A stretch of 64,000 nt of DNA from Moraxella porci DSM 25326 (GCF_002014855.1 NZ_MUYV01000001.1:372001-436000), one strand, 5' to 3'. Positions 18,616-28,316 are shown, counted from the first letter of the stretch. Translations and numbers: made by a program. Notes: generated from the sequence alone by a model not told the origin.

Positions 18616-19434
18616 TCAGTCTTCTTGTTGATGAATAAACTTCTGGCGATCGACGGCGATTTGTCTTTTAACCCCTTTGGATAGGGCGATCAGTGTACGA
18701 ATGCCCAGATGCAACTGGGTGATGATACGATTTTTCTTAAACTGCATCCGATGAGCCAATGTCGGCTCAAATGGCACGGTGTTTTTGATGGCACCAATCA
18801 AAGACACTGGCGGCATCTCAATCGGCACATCATAAGCAGGGCAGATCACATCTTGAAGCAGCGCGGCAGGTTCGATTTGATATAAATTTAGATTTGGGCA
18901 GCTGAAGATGAATGCATCAGCCAGCGCCAAGCGATGTTTGGCCTCTGCCAATAGTTTTTTGGCACCAGATGGGAATAGGACATAGCCGCCTGTGCCATTT
19001 TTTTCTAATAATAGTTGGTAAATGGCATATTCATCCGCTAAGATGCTGTGCGATGGGCTGCTTGCCACGACCTTATTACGAGGCTGTACCTCAAGATTGA
19101 TCAGATCAATATCAGGATCGTTGAGTTTGGTGATTTCATCCAAAACTTGTTTAAAATCATAGACCAGCACCGCATCATCTTCCAAGATGGCACATGGCTG
19201 ATTCTCCAATACCACTTTTTCCCAAGCGGACTTATGACTTAAAAAGCAAGCCATCTCGGTCTGTTTGATCAGTCTTTGGCCGTGCTTGATATTATCAAGA
19301 TAAAATCGTTCGCTGATGTCACCAACGCTTGTGGCCGGCAGTCGCTCAAATGCCATGCCCAGTCGGTCAAATTGTTGTTTTTGTAACTCAAGTCGATCGG
19401 TGGATTGTGCCAAGTTAATGATGAATACTTTCAT
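18616..19434 (-). CDS. glycosyltransferase family 25
   Basis: 272 residues. MKVFIINLAQSTDRLELQKQQF is a classical GT25 start, followed by TEMACFLSHKSAWEKVV, the AILEDDAVLV acidic motif and NGTGGYVLFPSGA. It is a distant paralogue of the GT25 enzyme at 17015-17797, not a recent duplicate. Probably adds hexose to the LOS core. The ATG overlaps the stop of the upstream GT2 gene by 4 bp (ATGA), so translation is coupled. Confidence 0.87.
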   Translation of the reverse strand: MKVFIINLAQSTDRLELQKQQFDRLGMAFERLPATSVGDISERFYLDNIKHGQRLIKQTEMACFLSHKSAWEKVVLENQPCAILEDDAVLVYDFKQVLDEITKLNDPDIDLINLEVQPRNKVVASSPSHSILADEYAIYQLLLEKNGTGGYVLFPSGAKKLLAEAKHRLALADAFIFSCPNLNLYQIEPAALLQDVICPAYDVPIEMPPVSLIGAIKNTVPFEPTLAHRMQFKKNRIITQLHLGIRTLIALSKGVKRQIAVDRQKFIHQQED

Positions 19435-20225
19435 GATTGGCGACCTTTTTGATGATTATACTGCCATAAAAGCAAATATTTATTAAAAGTATATTGACTA
19501 AAAATAATAGAATAAATCAAACCGTATTTGCCTTGCAAGAACCGACCATCCAAAAAATACTGCCTAATGAACTGCCAAATCGGATTGCTAATCACTTTGA
19601 ATAAATTGGATTTTTTACCCTTTTGGGCATTTTCGATCGCCCAAGTTTGGGCATAGCTGAGCCGTTTTTGTAACAAAAACAGCGGGTCTGGTGCGGTGTG
19701 ATGGTGTAAAAAACCAGACAGCTTGATGGTCTTGGCACCTGCGATGTCCAAAGACTCATGCACAGTCAAATTGTTAAAACCAAAGCTTTTTGGATACAGT
19801 CGCCAATAGGCTTTTACGCCCCAGCGCGCATTATCGATTTGATGACCAAAGATAAAATCCAACCGCTTTAGGCCATACACCGTATTGTCAGGCTTATTTT
19901 TAATGACCGCCAAAATGCTTTGCTTGAGTTCATCGGTAATTTCTTCATCGGCATCAAGTGCCAAAATCCAGTCGCCTGTCGCATGGCTTTGAGCGATTTG
20001 ACGCTGGCGACCAAAGCCTTGCCAATCGGTATTAACAAACCATTTGGCGCCGTATTGCTCGGCAAGCTGTCTGCTATTATCGGTGCTGCCACTGTCCAAG
20101 ATAATAATCTCATCTGCAAGTCCGACAAGCGGCGGCAAAGAAATCGCCAAATTATGGGCTTCATTTTTGATGATCATCACGACCGAGAGACGATGGGGAG
20201 TGTGCGTTGTCATGTTTGCAATCAT
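19431..20225 (-). CDS. glycosyltransferase family 2, WaaE/KdtX-like (LPS inner core)
   Basis: 264 residues. LSVVMIIKNEAHNLAISLPPL, EIIILDSGSTDNS, the QGFGRQRQIAQ segment, the ALDADEEIT acidic motif, and VHESLDI with LHHHTAPD downstream are typical of the WaaE/LgtF group, which adds glucose near Kdo or heptose of the inner core. First gene of the leftward sugar locus; its promoter must lie in the 150 bp before 20226. Two ATGs are possible (20225 and 20213); the longer is given. Confidence 0.87.
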   Translation of the reverse strand: MIANMTTHTPHRLSVVMIIKNEAHNLAISLPPLVGLADEIIILDSGSTDNSRQLAEQYGAKWFVNTDWQGFGRQRQIAQSHATGDWILALDADEEITDELKQSILAVIKNKPDNTVYGLKRLDFIFGHQIDNARWGVKAYWRLYPKSFGFNNLTVHESLDIAGAKTIKLSGFLHHHTAPDPLFLLQKRLSYAQTWAIENAQKGKKSNLFKVISNPIWQFIRQYFLDGRFLQGKYGLIYSIIFSQYTFNKYLLLWQYNHQKGRQS

Positions 20226-20376
20226 TCATCTATATTAACAGCTCATTTTACTGAACTTTTCATCGCTTTACCAGTGGATTTTATACCATTGTTATTAAAA
20301 GGCTTGTTGCGTTGATGCTAGCCAAAACGCTCATTTATAAGTACAATAGTCATTTTAAGCAGTATAAGAGCATATC

Positions 20377-20877
20377 ATGAAACGATCCTTTAAAATCGGC
20401 TGTCTATCATTGGCTGCGGTGCTTGCAGCTTGTGGCGATCAGCCTGTGGCCACGACCAACACCAACGACACAGCCTCAGCCTCGACACCTGATGCGTATG
20501 TGGGTTGTTATACCATCGAGCAGGGCGCGCCTGCCACCATCAAGATCAGCCATGATGGCGCGCAGTATCTGATGCAGATGAAAGAGGGTGCGGATAAAGA
20601 GCAAGTATGGGATGCGCCCGAAAGACTTGAGCAGTTGCCCAAAGCGCAGGGCTGGAAGCATTTTTCCACCAACAGCATCAACCTAACCGATGCCGATGTC
20701 AGCGCTGATATTTTGGTGCGTCCCGATGAGGTATTGGCATTGGCCAAATTGCAAGAGACGACAGCCAATACCAATCCGATGATCGACAGCGGCTATGCGG
20801 TTGCGCTGATGGGTGCGGTGAATACCATCTATCAAGTGCCGTGCGATGAGACGCGCGTGGAATTTGGCAGTCAATAA
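20377..20877 (+). CDS. uncharacterised lipoprotein
   Basis: 166 residues with a short signal peptide and lipobox LAAC, acylated Cys at 19, followed by a Thr/Ala-rich linker. The mature part has a CYTIEQGAPATIKISHDGAQYLMQMKEG segment like small lipocalin-type or beta-strand-rich envelope proteins, and a second Cys pair (VGCYT and VPCDE) that could form a disulfide. I do not recognise the family. Probably cotranscribed with the small membrane protein 30 bp downstream; divergent from the sugar locus. Confidence 0.7.
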   Translation: MKRSFKIGCLSLAAVLAACGDQPVATTNTNDTASASTPDAYVGCYTIEQGAPATIKISHDGAQYLMQMKEGADKEQVWDAPERLEQLPKAQGWKHFSTNSINLTDADVSADILVRPDEVLALAKLQETTANTNPMIDSGYAVALMGAVNTIYQVPCDETRVEFGSQ

Positions 20878-20907
20878 TGCAATGCGTATATAAGTAGAGG
20901 AAGTGCG

Positions 20908-21213
20908 ATGGGATTTTTGGGTTATTTATTGATGGGCAGCATCGTCTATGTGGCAGGTTTTATGGTGAATATGAAACTGCTTCGCCCCAAGCGTAAAGCA
21001 GGCGTGATTGATTCGGCGACGCATCCGATTATTTTGCCATGGCTTGCCGCCTGCTTTATCATCATGCTTGGCGTATCGGCACTACTTGGGCGATTTGTAC
21101 TGGGTCATGATGGCTTTGATTGGGCATTTATCGTGGTCAATAGCCTTGTGGCGACCGTGGTGTTTTATTTTGGGCTCAATCCAGATACCTCACAGATGAA
21201 TTTGCCAGACTGA
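20908..21213 (+). CDS. small inner-membrane protein of unknown function
   Basis: 101 residues with three predicted membrane helices: about 3-22 (LGYLLMGSIVYVAGFMV), 44-64 (LPWLAACFIIMLGVSALLG) and 71-90 (FDWAFIVVNSLVATVVFYFG). A positive LLRPKRKAG loop after helix 1 suggests a cytoplasmic loop there. GAGGAAGTGCG precedes the ATG, a good ribosome binding site. No family was recognised. It follows the lipoprotein gene and ends before a long terminator hairpin. Confidence 0.65.
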   Translation: MGFLGYLLMGSIVYVAGFMVNMKLLRPKRKAGVIDSATHPIILPWLAACFIIMLGVSALLGRFVLGHDGFDWAFIVVNSLVATVVFYFGLNPDTSQMNLPD

Positions 21214-21293
21214 TGGCAATTGGTCGGGATTTTTACATCACTCAACTCAATATATCAGTATTTACGATTGTATCTGAATTTTTTGTGATAAAT

Positions 21294-21352
21294 AAAACCA
21301 TCGATTTTTAGCAAACTGTTCACTATTGACGGCTAATATCGATGGTTTTTTA
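21294..21352 (+). terminator. long-loop terminator hairpin
   Basis: 12-bp perfect stem AAAACCATCGAT (21294-21305) with ATCGATGGTTTT (21338-21349), a 32-nt apical region that can pair further (TTTAGC with GCTAAT), then T-rich sequence. Likely ends the lipoprotein/membrane protein transcript. Confidence 0.7.
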
Positions 21353-21354
21353 TA

Positions 21355-21600
21355 CTGTATTTATCATTTTATATAATATAAACATATTTAAAAATTATAA
21401 ATTAAATAAATATTATGAGTAAAATAATAAAAAATTAAATATAAATCACAAATAAAAATCTCAACATGTATATAAAATATTTAAAATCAACGATTTATAT
21501 AATAAGAATGACAGAATTTGCTAAATTTAATGCAATTTATAATAAGTTATCATATATTTATCGTATTTTATGATAATAGCATAATTTTTGCTAATTGATA
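21355..21600. other. extremely AT-rich spacer upstream of glnA
   Basis: About 245 bp made almost wholly of A and T, with runs such as AAATTATAAATTAAATAAAT. No gene was seen on either strand. It lies directly upstream of the putative glnA promoter, so it could act as an UP element or curved DNA, or be bound by a nucleoid protein. It is unlike any other spacer in the window. Confidence 0.6.
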
Positions 21601-21601
21601 C

Positions 21602-21630
21602 TTTACCGACCAAAAATTTTAGCGTATGAT
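21602..21630 (+). promoter_or_regulatory. putative sigma-70 promoter of glnA
   Basis: -35 TTTACC (21602-21607), 17-bp spacer, -10 TATGAT (21625-21630), giving a leader of about 90 nt. No sigma-54 type GG/GC element was seen, although glnA is often nitrogen-regulated. Confidence 0.5.
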
Positions 21631-21727
21631 AGTGTTCAAGTTAGCAAGCAAGATTTTAAGCTTTGAGATTAAATTTGCGATTGGCTGATGACTGATAAAT
21701 AATGTCTCTAACAAATAGGAGTAAGTT

Positions 21728-23137
21728 ATGTCAAACAAACTATTTGACTTGATCGAATCATCTGGTGCTAAGTGGGTAGATTTTCGTTTCACCGACACAC
21801 ATGGCAAGGAGCTGCACCTGACTTTCCCAGCATCGACTGTGGATGAAGACACCCTAGAAGATGGTAAAATGTTCGACGGCTCGTCAGTCGCTGGCTGGAA
21901 AGGCATCGAAGCCTCTGACATGATCTTGCTACCTGATCCAGAGACTGCTTATGTTGATCCATTCTTTGAAGCACCAACTGTCGTGGTGACCTGTGACGTC
22001 ATCGAGCCTGCAACCCTGCAGGGCTATGAAAAAGACCCACGCTCTATCGCTCGCCGTGCCGAAACTTATCTAAAATCAACTGGCATCGGTGATACCGCAT
22101 TCTTCGGTCCAGAGCCAGAATTCTTTGTATTTGACGAAGTCAAATGGGATATCGATCAATCAGGCGCGCGCAACACCATCGTATCAGAAGCTGCTGCATG
22201 GTCAACGAACAAAGACTATCCATGGGGCAACAACGGTCAGCGTCCACATGTCAAAGGTGGCTATGCGGTGACTGCACCTGTGGATCATTACCATGATATG
22301 CGTGCGGTGATGTGTGATCGCATCGAAGACATCATGGGCGAGGGCCGTGTGGAGGTGCATCATCATGAAGTCGCATCAAGCCAGCTTGAGATTGGTGTAT
22401 CGTTCAATACTTTGGTCAAAAAAGCAGACGAAGTACAGCAGTTTAAATATGTGGTGCAAAATGTTGCCAACCAATTTGGCAAAACTGCCACCTTTATGCC
22501 AAAACCAATCGTCGGTGATAACGGCTCAGGTATGCACGTACATATGTCAATTTCAAAAGATGGCGTAAATACTTTCTCAGGTGATGAATATGCAGGTCTA
22601 TCAACCACTGCACTACACTTCATCGGCGGTATCATCAAGCACGCTCGTGCATTGAATGCCATCACCAACCCAACGGTGAACAGCTATAAGCGTCTAGTAC
22701 CACACTTTGAAGCACCGATTAAGCTTGCTTATTCAGCATCAAACCGCTCAGCATCGATCCGTATTCCACACGTATCAAGCCCGAAAGCGGTGCGTATCGA
22801 AGCTCGCTTCCCAGATCCTGCATCAAACCCATACCTATGCTTTGCTGCACTATTGATGGCGGGTATCGATGGTATCGAGAATAAGATCGATCCAGGTGAA
22901 GCTGCAGATAAGAACCTATACGACTTGCCACCAGAAGAAGAAGCATTGATCCCAACTGTGGCAGAAAACCTAGAAGCTGCCCTAAAAGCACTCAAAGAAG
23001 ATCATGCATTCCTACTTAAGGGCGATGTGTTCTCCAAAGAGATGATTGATGCCTACATCGATCTAAAAATGCAAGAAGTACATAAGCTAAACGAAGCAGT
23101 GCATCCACTAGAGTTTGATCTGTACTATCGCTGCTAA
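21728..23137 (+). CDS. glnA: type I glutamine synthetase
   Basis: Makes glutamine from glutamate, ammonia and ATP; cytoplasmic dodecamer. 469 residues, the usual bacterial GSI-beta length. Beta-grasp [71 protein letters not shown], and NRSASIRIP are present. NLYDLPP carries Tyr398, the conserved adenylylation site, so GlnE-type control is likely. AGGAG lies 6-7 nt before the ATG. No glnL/glnG neighbour; it is transcribed alone. Confidence 0.98.
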   Translation: MSNKLFDLIESSGAKWVDFRFTDTHGKELHLTFPASTVDEDTLEDGKMFDGSSVAGWKGIEASDMILLPDPETAYVDPFFEAPTVVVTCDVIEPATLQGYEKDPRSIARRAETYLKSTGIGDTAFFGPEPEFFVFDEVKWDIDQSGARNTIVSEAAAWSTNKDYPWGNNGQRPHVKGGYAVTAPVDHYHDMRAVMCDRIEDIMGEGRVEVHHHEVASSQLEIGVSFNTLVKKADEVQQFKYVVQNVANQFGKTATFMPKPIVGDNGSGMHVHMSISKDGVNTFSGDEYAGLSTTALHFIGGIIKHARALNAITNPTVNSYKRLVPHFEAPIKLAYSASNRSASIRIPHVSSPKAVRIEARFPDPASNPYLCFAALLMAGIDGIENKIDPGEAADKNLYDLPPEEEALIPTVAENLEAALKALKEDHAFLLKGDVFSKEMIDAYIDLKMQEVHKLNEAVHPLEFDLYYRC

Positions 23138-23179
23138 TGGCTTTGTGTCAGGTAATATAGCTTGACTTAAAATCAGTTG

Positions 23180-23219
23180 AAACAAACCTCAAGATTGGTG
23201 GAAGTCTTGGGGTTTGTTT
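23180..23219 (+). terminator. glnA terminator
   Basis: 15-bp stem AAACAAACCTCAAGA / TCTTGGGGTTTGTTT (one G-U pair) around a 10-nt loop, followed by T residues. Confidence 0.88.
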
Positions 23220-23308
23220 CTTGTTGATTGGCCAAAATTAACGCATAAAAAAATGGCGCAAAAAATACGGTTTTGCGCTACAATGATATTTTTTGATTTG
23301 TGGAATTT

Positions 23309-24574
23309 ATGAATATTTGGCATGCAGATTTTGATCAGTCGGATACTTTGATGCATTGTGATATTGCCATCATCGGCGCTGGCACCGTCGGGATGGTGGC
23401 AGGCATCGAACTAGCATCCAAAGGATATCAGGTGGTGATCTTGGATAATAAACCCATGCCCAGTGCCAAGAGTTTCGCCGATAGATTGGCGGTGCGTGAT
23501 GCGCGTGTTTATGCGCTAAGCCAAGGCAGTATCCGTTTGCTTGATGAGATCGGTGTGTGGTCTGATATTGTACGCCGTGCAGATTATCAAACGATGCAGG
23601 TCTGGGCGAGGGATGATTATGGTGAGCTGTTATTTGATGGCTCACAAAACCATGAGATCTTGGGTTCAATGGTGGAGCCATCGGTACTTGATGCCGCTTT
23701 ATGGCAGCGCTCTCATCATTGCTCAAATCTGACAGTGGTGTATGATGCCAAGCTTATGGAGGATGGTATGGCTTTTGATGAGTCATCCGATGGCATCACC
23801 ATACGCTACCATAGCCAGGGTGTGGCGCGTCAAGTGTTCTGTCGGCTTTTGTTGGGGGCTGATGGCCGAAAATCCATGGTGCGTCAAGCGATGGGTGCTG
23901 ACATCAGTCAGCTGAATTATCATCAAAAAGCCATCTGCTGCGCCATTCGTACTGATCTGCCGCATCGACAGATCGCGCGTCAGGTGATGCTGCCAACGGG
24001 TACTTTGGCGCTGCTGCCGATGGCTGACCTACAACAGGGCGATGATGGGCGATGGCAATCGATCGTCTGGACGCTGCCTTGCGCGCTGGCGGACGATTAT
24101 TTGACGGATTATCATCGCGATCCACAGACGCTGCAGCGCAGATTGGCATTTGCCAGCGGGTATGCGCTCGGTGAGGTGCATGAGATTGAGTCGGTGGCAA
24201 GCTTTGATCTGTCTGCACAGGTCACAGAACACTATGCGCGCGGACGCATGGCACTGATCGGTGATGCCGCGCATGGGGTGCATCCTTTGGCAGGACAGGG
24301 GCTGAACTTGGGACTGTCGGATGTGGCTGCGCTATTGACGGTGCTTGATACCGCTAAGGGCAAGCAGATGCATCCTCGATCATTACAAAAATACGCTCGT
24401 GCGGTGCGCTCACATAATGCACTGATGATGCACAGTTTTTCGATGATAAATTTTGCCTATGCATCAGGCATTGCAGATTTGGGCATGGTGCGCTATGCTC
24501 GCAGTGAAGTGGTTCATGCCATCGCTCGCTCTGCACCGCTGATGCAGCTGCTCATCAAGCAAGCCAACCGCTGA
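23309..24574 (+). CDS. UbiH/UbiF/VisC-family FAD-dependent hydroxylase
   Basis: 421 residues. N-terminal FAD Rossmann motif CDIAIIGAGTVGMVAGIELA, the RDARVYALSQGSIRLLDEIGVW block specific to ubiquinone hydroxylases, GADGRKSMVRQ (DG motif), and ALIGDAAHGVHPLAGQGLNLGLSDV (GD motif). Likely hydroxylates the ubiquinone precursor ring; which position cannot be told. The frame is open to a GTG at 23300, but the ATG at 23309 has GGA at a suitable distance. Converges with the LysO gene, with 6 bp between. Confidence 0.88.
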   Translation: MNIWHADFDQSDTLMHCDIAIIGAGTVGMVAGIELASKGYQVVILDNKPMPSAKSFADRLAVRDARVYALSQGSIRLLDEIGVWSDIVRRADYQTMQVWARDDYGELLFDGSQNHEILGSMVEPSVLDAALWQRSHHCSNLTVVYDAKLMEDGMAFDESSDGITIRYHSQGVARQVFCRLLLGADGRKSMVRQAMGADISQLNYHQKAICCAIRTDLPHRQIARQVMLPTGTLALLPMADLQQGDDGRWQSIVWTLPCALADDYLTDYHRDPQTLQRRLAFASGYALGEVHEIESVASFDLSAQVTEHYARGRMALIGDAAHGVHPLAGQGLNLGLSDVAALLTVLDTAKGKQMHPRSLQKYARAVRSHNALMMHSFSMINFAYASGIADLGMVRYARSEVVHAIARSAPLMQLLIKQANR

Positions 24575-24580
24575 AACTGG

Positions 24581-25495
24581 TTAATTAAATGAGCTAAAAA
24601 ACACCATCAAAACAGGTGAGACAACATTGGTGATAAAGCCAAAGCTAATCACCATAGGCATGATATGCGTGCCAGCAGACTGTATGATGGTGGGCAGGGT
24701 AAAATCCAAACTGGTCACACCACCTAAGCCAACCGCCGCAGATCTCGAATGGCGCATCACCAGTGGAATAAAAATAAGCGCGATCACCTCGCGAGACAGA
24801 TCATTGAGCAGTGCCACACTGCCCCAAACAGCGCCATAAGCATCGGTCATGATGGTGCCAGATAGCGAATACCAGCCATAGCCCGATGCTAGTGCCAAGC
24901 CTTGAAAAAGACTTACCTCATCAAACATCATGGCAAATACCGCGCCTGACAGCGTGGTAAATAGCATAAAAATCGCGCTGATTTGTAGGCCGGCTTTATT
25001 CACCAAAGCTTGTTTTAGGGTGACGCCAGAGCCTTTTAAGCTGATGCCGACGAGTAGCAACAAGGCCATCAGCAGCACAGTTGTGGTCTTGTCGGGTGGT
25101 AGTAGATGGCTTGGTAAGATTTTTGCCACAAAAAAACCCACCGCCAAACACACCAGCTGGGTAAGACTGCCGCGCAAGCTGATTTTGGGCTGATTGGCAG
25201 GGGTCTTGGCGCTGTCGGCTTTGGGGTTGCCATATAAGCGATCATAGACAGCCAAGCTGATCAAGCCCGCCCCCAAAGTCAGCGCCATCAGTGTCGAAAG
25301 GTATTTGGCGATGTTGCCGACTTTTTTGGCCAGATCATCGACCAAACCAAGCTCAATACCGATGACAATCAAAATCAGATACACCAAATAATTAAGTAAG
25401 CGCTCACTGATTGCTACCATGCGCGCAGAGGTCGGCAGAGCAAATCCTACAAACATCGGACTTAAAATCAACAGCAATGTGATGATGCCTTGCAT
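24581..25495 (-). CDS. lysO: LysO family L-lysine exporter
   Basis: 304 residues, strongly hydrophobic with about eight membrane helices. IITLLLILSPMFVGFALP at the N-terminus, LNYLVYLILIVIGIELGL, LLMALLLLVGISLKGSG, and GYGWYSLSGTIMTDAYGAVWGSVALLNDLSREV with the conserved Asp/acidic positions are typical of LysO (YbjE, formerly DUF340). It exports lysine, and its antimetabolite thialysine, from the cytoplasm. The open frame continues to 25633, but an excellent AGGAGG 5 nt before the ATG at 25495 fixes the start. An about 270-bp divergent region separates it from rpiA. Confidence 0.87.
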   Translation of the reverse strand: MQGIITLLLILSPMFVGFALPTSARMVAISERLLNYLVYLILIVIGIELGLVDDLAKKVGNIAKYLSTLMALTLGAGLISLAVYDRLYGNPKADSAKTPANQPKISLRGSLTQLVCLAVGFFVAKILPSHLLPPDKTTTVLLMALLLLVGISLKGSGVTLKQALVNKAGLQISAIFMLFTTLSGAVFAMMFDEVSLFQGLALASGYGWYSLSGTIMTDAYGAVWGSVALLNDLSREVIALIFIPLVMRHSRSAAVGLGGVTSLDFTLPTIIQSAGTHIMPMVISFGFITNVVSPVLMVFFSSFN

Positions 25496-25764
25496 CTGAC
25501 CTCCTGTATGACAGCTTGGCTGAGTTAAAAGGTGATATTCTAACACTTTACGCCCCAGAGTGCCAGCCGCCAGAGCTGATTTTTGGCCAGAGCGCCACCT
25601 TGAGATGGCACGCTGATGACAGCGGGCATCCATCGTTGGCAGGATAAAATACTAAAAATTATCAAAAAATGGTTTTGTTTTAAAGTGGTTTGGCGTAAAA
25701 TGGCAGCAGCTGACATCAGTCATCATTTAGCCTTAATTAGCCAAGATTTAGCCAAGAGTGATTT

Positions 25765-26430
25765 ATGACAACAGATCCAAAATTAGCCCAAAAACAAGCC
25801 GCTGCTAAAGCTGCACTTGCCCATATCGATTCAGGCATCATCTTAGGTGTCGGTACTGGCAGTACGGTTAACTGCCTCATCGAACTTCTGCCACAGGTGC
25901 GCATCAAGGGCGCGGTCGCAAGCTCACAAGTCACCGAAGATCAGTTGCGCAAACTGGGGATTGAGATTTTTGATCTAAATCAAGTTGGCAGCTTGGATCT
26001 GTACATCGATGGTGCTGATGAGATCGATGCTCATGGCAATATGATCAAAGGCGGTGGCGGTGCTTTGACCCGCGAAAAAATTGTCGCCGCAGCCTCAGAT
26101 GAGTTTATCTGTATGGTCGATGACTCCAAGATCGTCGATCGCTTGGGTGGATTCCCTGTGGCCATCGAGGTGTTGCCGCAGGCGCGCTCTTATGTGGCAC
26201 GCGAGCTTGTCAAATTGGGCGGTGAACCTGTGTATCGCGAGGGCTTTGTCACCGATTATGGCAATGTGATTTTGGATACTTATGATTTGATCATCGAGGA
26301 TGCTGCTGCTTTTGAGGCACGATTAAATAACATTGTTGGCGTGGTGTGTAATGGCATTTTTGCTGCACAGTCTGCAGATCTCATGCTAAAAGCAGGCGCT
26401 GATGGCGTGCAGACAGTGAAATTTCGCTGA
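25765..26430 (+). CDS. rpiA: ribose-5-phosphate isomerase A
   Basis: Interconverts ribose-5-phosphate and ribulose-5-phosphate in the pentose phosphate pathway. 221 residues. GVGTGSTVN phosphate loop, [23 protein letters not shown] with catalytic acid, and [16 protein letters not shown]. Monocistronic, ended by a clear hairpin. The companion gene rpe lies about 6 kb further on, not linked. Confidence 0.97.
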   Translation: MTTDPKLAQKQAAAKAALAHIDSGIILGVGTGSTVNCLIELLPQVRIKGAVASSQVTEDQLRKLGIEIFDLNQVGSLDLYIDGADEIDAHGNMIKGGGGALTREKIVAAASDEFICMVDDSKIVDRLGGFPVAIEVLPQARSYVARELVKLGGEPVYREGFVTDYGNVILDTYDLIIEDAAAFEARLNNIVGVVCNGIFAAQSADLMLKAGADGVQTVKFR

Positions 26431-26443
26431 TATTAATCCAAAT

Positions 26444-26471
26444 AAAAGCTGCAATCAATGCAGCTTTTTTT
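26444..26471. terminator. rpiA terminator (may serve the convergent MFS gene)
   Basis: 10-bp stem AAAAGCTGCA / TGCAGCTTTT with a 5-nt loop and a T7 tract. Confidence 0.88.
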
Positions 26472-26477
26472 GATCAC

Positions 26478-28034
26478 TCATCGACGCAAGTCAAAATCCG
26501 TGCGTGGAATGTAATAAATATAAAAACTCATGAACATCGTCATCAATGACAAGATGGCAATGAATATCGCAGGCGCAAAGGACAAATGCATGGTCGCTGT
26601 GCCTAAGGTAAAAGGCAAAAATCCGCCAATAACCACCACGACCAAATTATGAATGATGCCGATGCTGGTCAAACGAATCCTAACCGAAAACAGTCGCACG
26701 ATGACAGATGGGATGGCGCCGATGATGCCAGATGCCAGACCCATCAAGGCAAATAACACCAAAAAATAATCGCCGCCTGCGCGCAAATGGTTAAATAGCA
26801 ACGCCGTCACCATCGCCAAAAACAAGCTGCCAAAAGTCAGCACAAGCCCTGGATTGATACGATCCACAAAAAAGCCAAACAGCAAGCAGCCAATCGCCAT
26901 AAAAAAGATGGTGATCAAGTTAGAACGCCACAGCACCTCATGCGATAGCGCAAAATTAATATCAATAAGCGGCGTCAAAAGCACTGGCGTAAACAGCAGC
27001 AGGCTGACCACCACGCTGATCAGTAAAGTGGCAGGTATGATACTGACCAACATGTTACGGCTTATAATCAAACGCAGTAAAGACAGTGAAGATTTGCCGA
27101 AATTTAAGATGGCATTGGCCAGACGCATCATCGGTGTGACCGTGGTCTGATCGATACCGCTGATTTTTGGCGGGACAGAGTGAGTATCTGAGTTTGGTGT
27201 CTGCAAAGGCAGTGTGTTAATCAGATCTGGCAGCTCGGTTTGTTGTTTGCTATGAGAAATGCGATCGAGTGCCGCCTCTTGCTTATCATCAAGTCCAGAC
27301 AAGCCAAGCGCGCCGATCATGCTCTGATCCTCATCAGCTGACAGGCGACTGTGCTGGGATTCTAAGAAAATCGGCGTCTCAGTCAAAGAAGCGTGGATTT
27401 TTATTAAAAGTGCGATGCTTAACACGCCGCCGATCAAAAACGGAATGCGCCATCCATAAGCGATCATCTGCTCGTAGCTGAGCGTGTGATCAAGCCAATC
27501 AACGATCGGCATTAAGACCAATAATGCAGACACACAACCAGCGAAGATCGCGCCGCAGCCGATGCCCAAATGCCGTGTCGGCAGATGTTCTGTGACATAG
27601 ACCCAGACACTTGGCATGATGCCGCCGATGGCGATGCTCTGTACTACGCGTACGATCACGAACAACACAGGCGCTAAGATGCCCACTTGTCCATACTGCG
27701 GCAAAAAAGCCATCAACAGCGTCATCAAGGCCAAACCGCACAAACTGATCATCAGTGCAGGCTTGCGCCCACGAACATCTCCGTAGCGACCAATGACCAA
27801 GCCGCCCAAAGGACGCGCCACATAGCCTGCCGCAAATAGCCCAAACAGCTGTAAGCGTGCCAGCCACATATGCTGTGTGTCGCCAAAAAAGATGTGCAAG
27901 AGCAGCTCTGACAGATACAAAAATATGGCAAAATCAAAGAAGCCAACAGCAGCGATCAAACTGCTAACGATGGTGGTATCTCGATGCTGCTTGGTAAAAA
28001 TTTCACTCGATGGCATGATAAACTCGTTTAACAT
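26478..28034 (-). CDS. MFS transporter, metabolite:H+ symporter type, with a long central loop
   Basis: 518 residues, about twelve membrane helices. FFDFAIFLYLSELL in helix 1, then GYVARPLGGLVIGRYGDVRGRKPALM, the MFS signature between helices 2 and 3; WRIPFLIGGV lies in helix 6. These resemble the MHS family that includes ProP, ShiA and KgtP. The substrate is unknown. Residues 226-315 between helices 6 and 7 form an unusually long hydrophilic loop; most relatives have about 30 residues there. An alternative ATG at 28016 would remove six residues. Stands alone. Confidence 0.85.
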   Translation of the reverse strand: MLNEFIMPSSEIFTKQHRDTTIVSSLIAAVGFFDFAIFLYLSELLLHIFFGDTQHMWLARLQLFGLFAAGYVARPLGGLVIGRYGDVRGRKPALMISLCGLALMTLLMAFLPQYGQVGILAPVLFVIVRVVQSIAIGGIMPSVWVYVTEHLPTRHLGIGCGAIFAGCVSALLVLMPIVDWLDHTLSYEQMIAYGWRIPFLIGGVLSIALLIKIHASLTETPIFLESQHSRLSADEDQSMIGALGLSGLDDKQEAALDRISHSKQQTELPDLINTLPLQTPNSDTHSVPPKISGIDQTTVTPMMRLANAILNFGKSSLSLLRLIISRNMLVSIIPATLLISVVVSLLLFTPVLLTPLIDINFALSHEVLWRSNLITIFFMAIGCLLFGFFVDRINPGLVLTFGSLFLAMVTALLFNHLRAGGDYFLVLFALMGLASGIIGAIPSVIVRLFSVRIRLTSIGIIHNLVVVVIGGFLPFTLGTATMHLSFAPAIFIAILSLMTMFMSFYIYYIPRTDFDLRR

Positions 28035-28261
28035 TAAAAACCATGCTCGTGCGCATAGCAGTGCCTATAAGCGCTTAACTGAGCGCAGTCTGCTTGCCGA
28101 TATGCAAGCTAAGCAGCAATGGGTCAACTGTGCCTGATGGTTATTTTACATATAATTTATACAAAAAACCAGTATTAAGGCTACAAAACATTACAAAAAT
28201 TGTGGATTAATTGATGGCTATGTCAAACAGTGGATTAACCATAGGATATTGGCAGGTTAAG

Positions 28262-28295
28262 AAAAAAAACGCATGCAAGACTTAGCAAGCATGCG
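28262..28295 (-). terminator. terminator of the phospholipase D-family gene
   Basis: 7-bp stem CGCATGC / GCATGCG with a 12-nt loop, followed on the minus strand by eight T residues. It sits 22 bp after the stop codon. Confidence 0.8.
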
Positions 28296-28316
28296 CCAGA
28301 TGATAGGGTGAATCAG

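Noticed and set aside
21214..21727. Sigma-54 (GG-N10-GC) promoter for glnA
   Set aside because: No matching -24/-12 pair was seen; a sigma-70-like TTTACC-17-TATGAT pair fits better.
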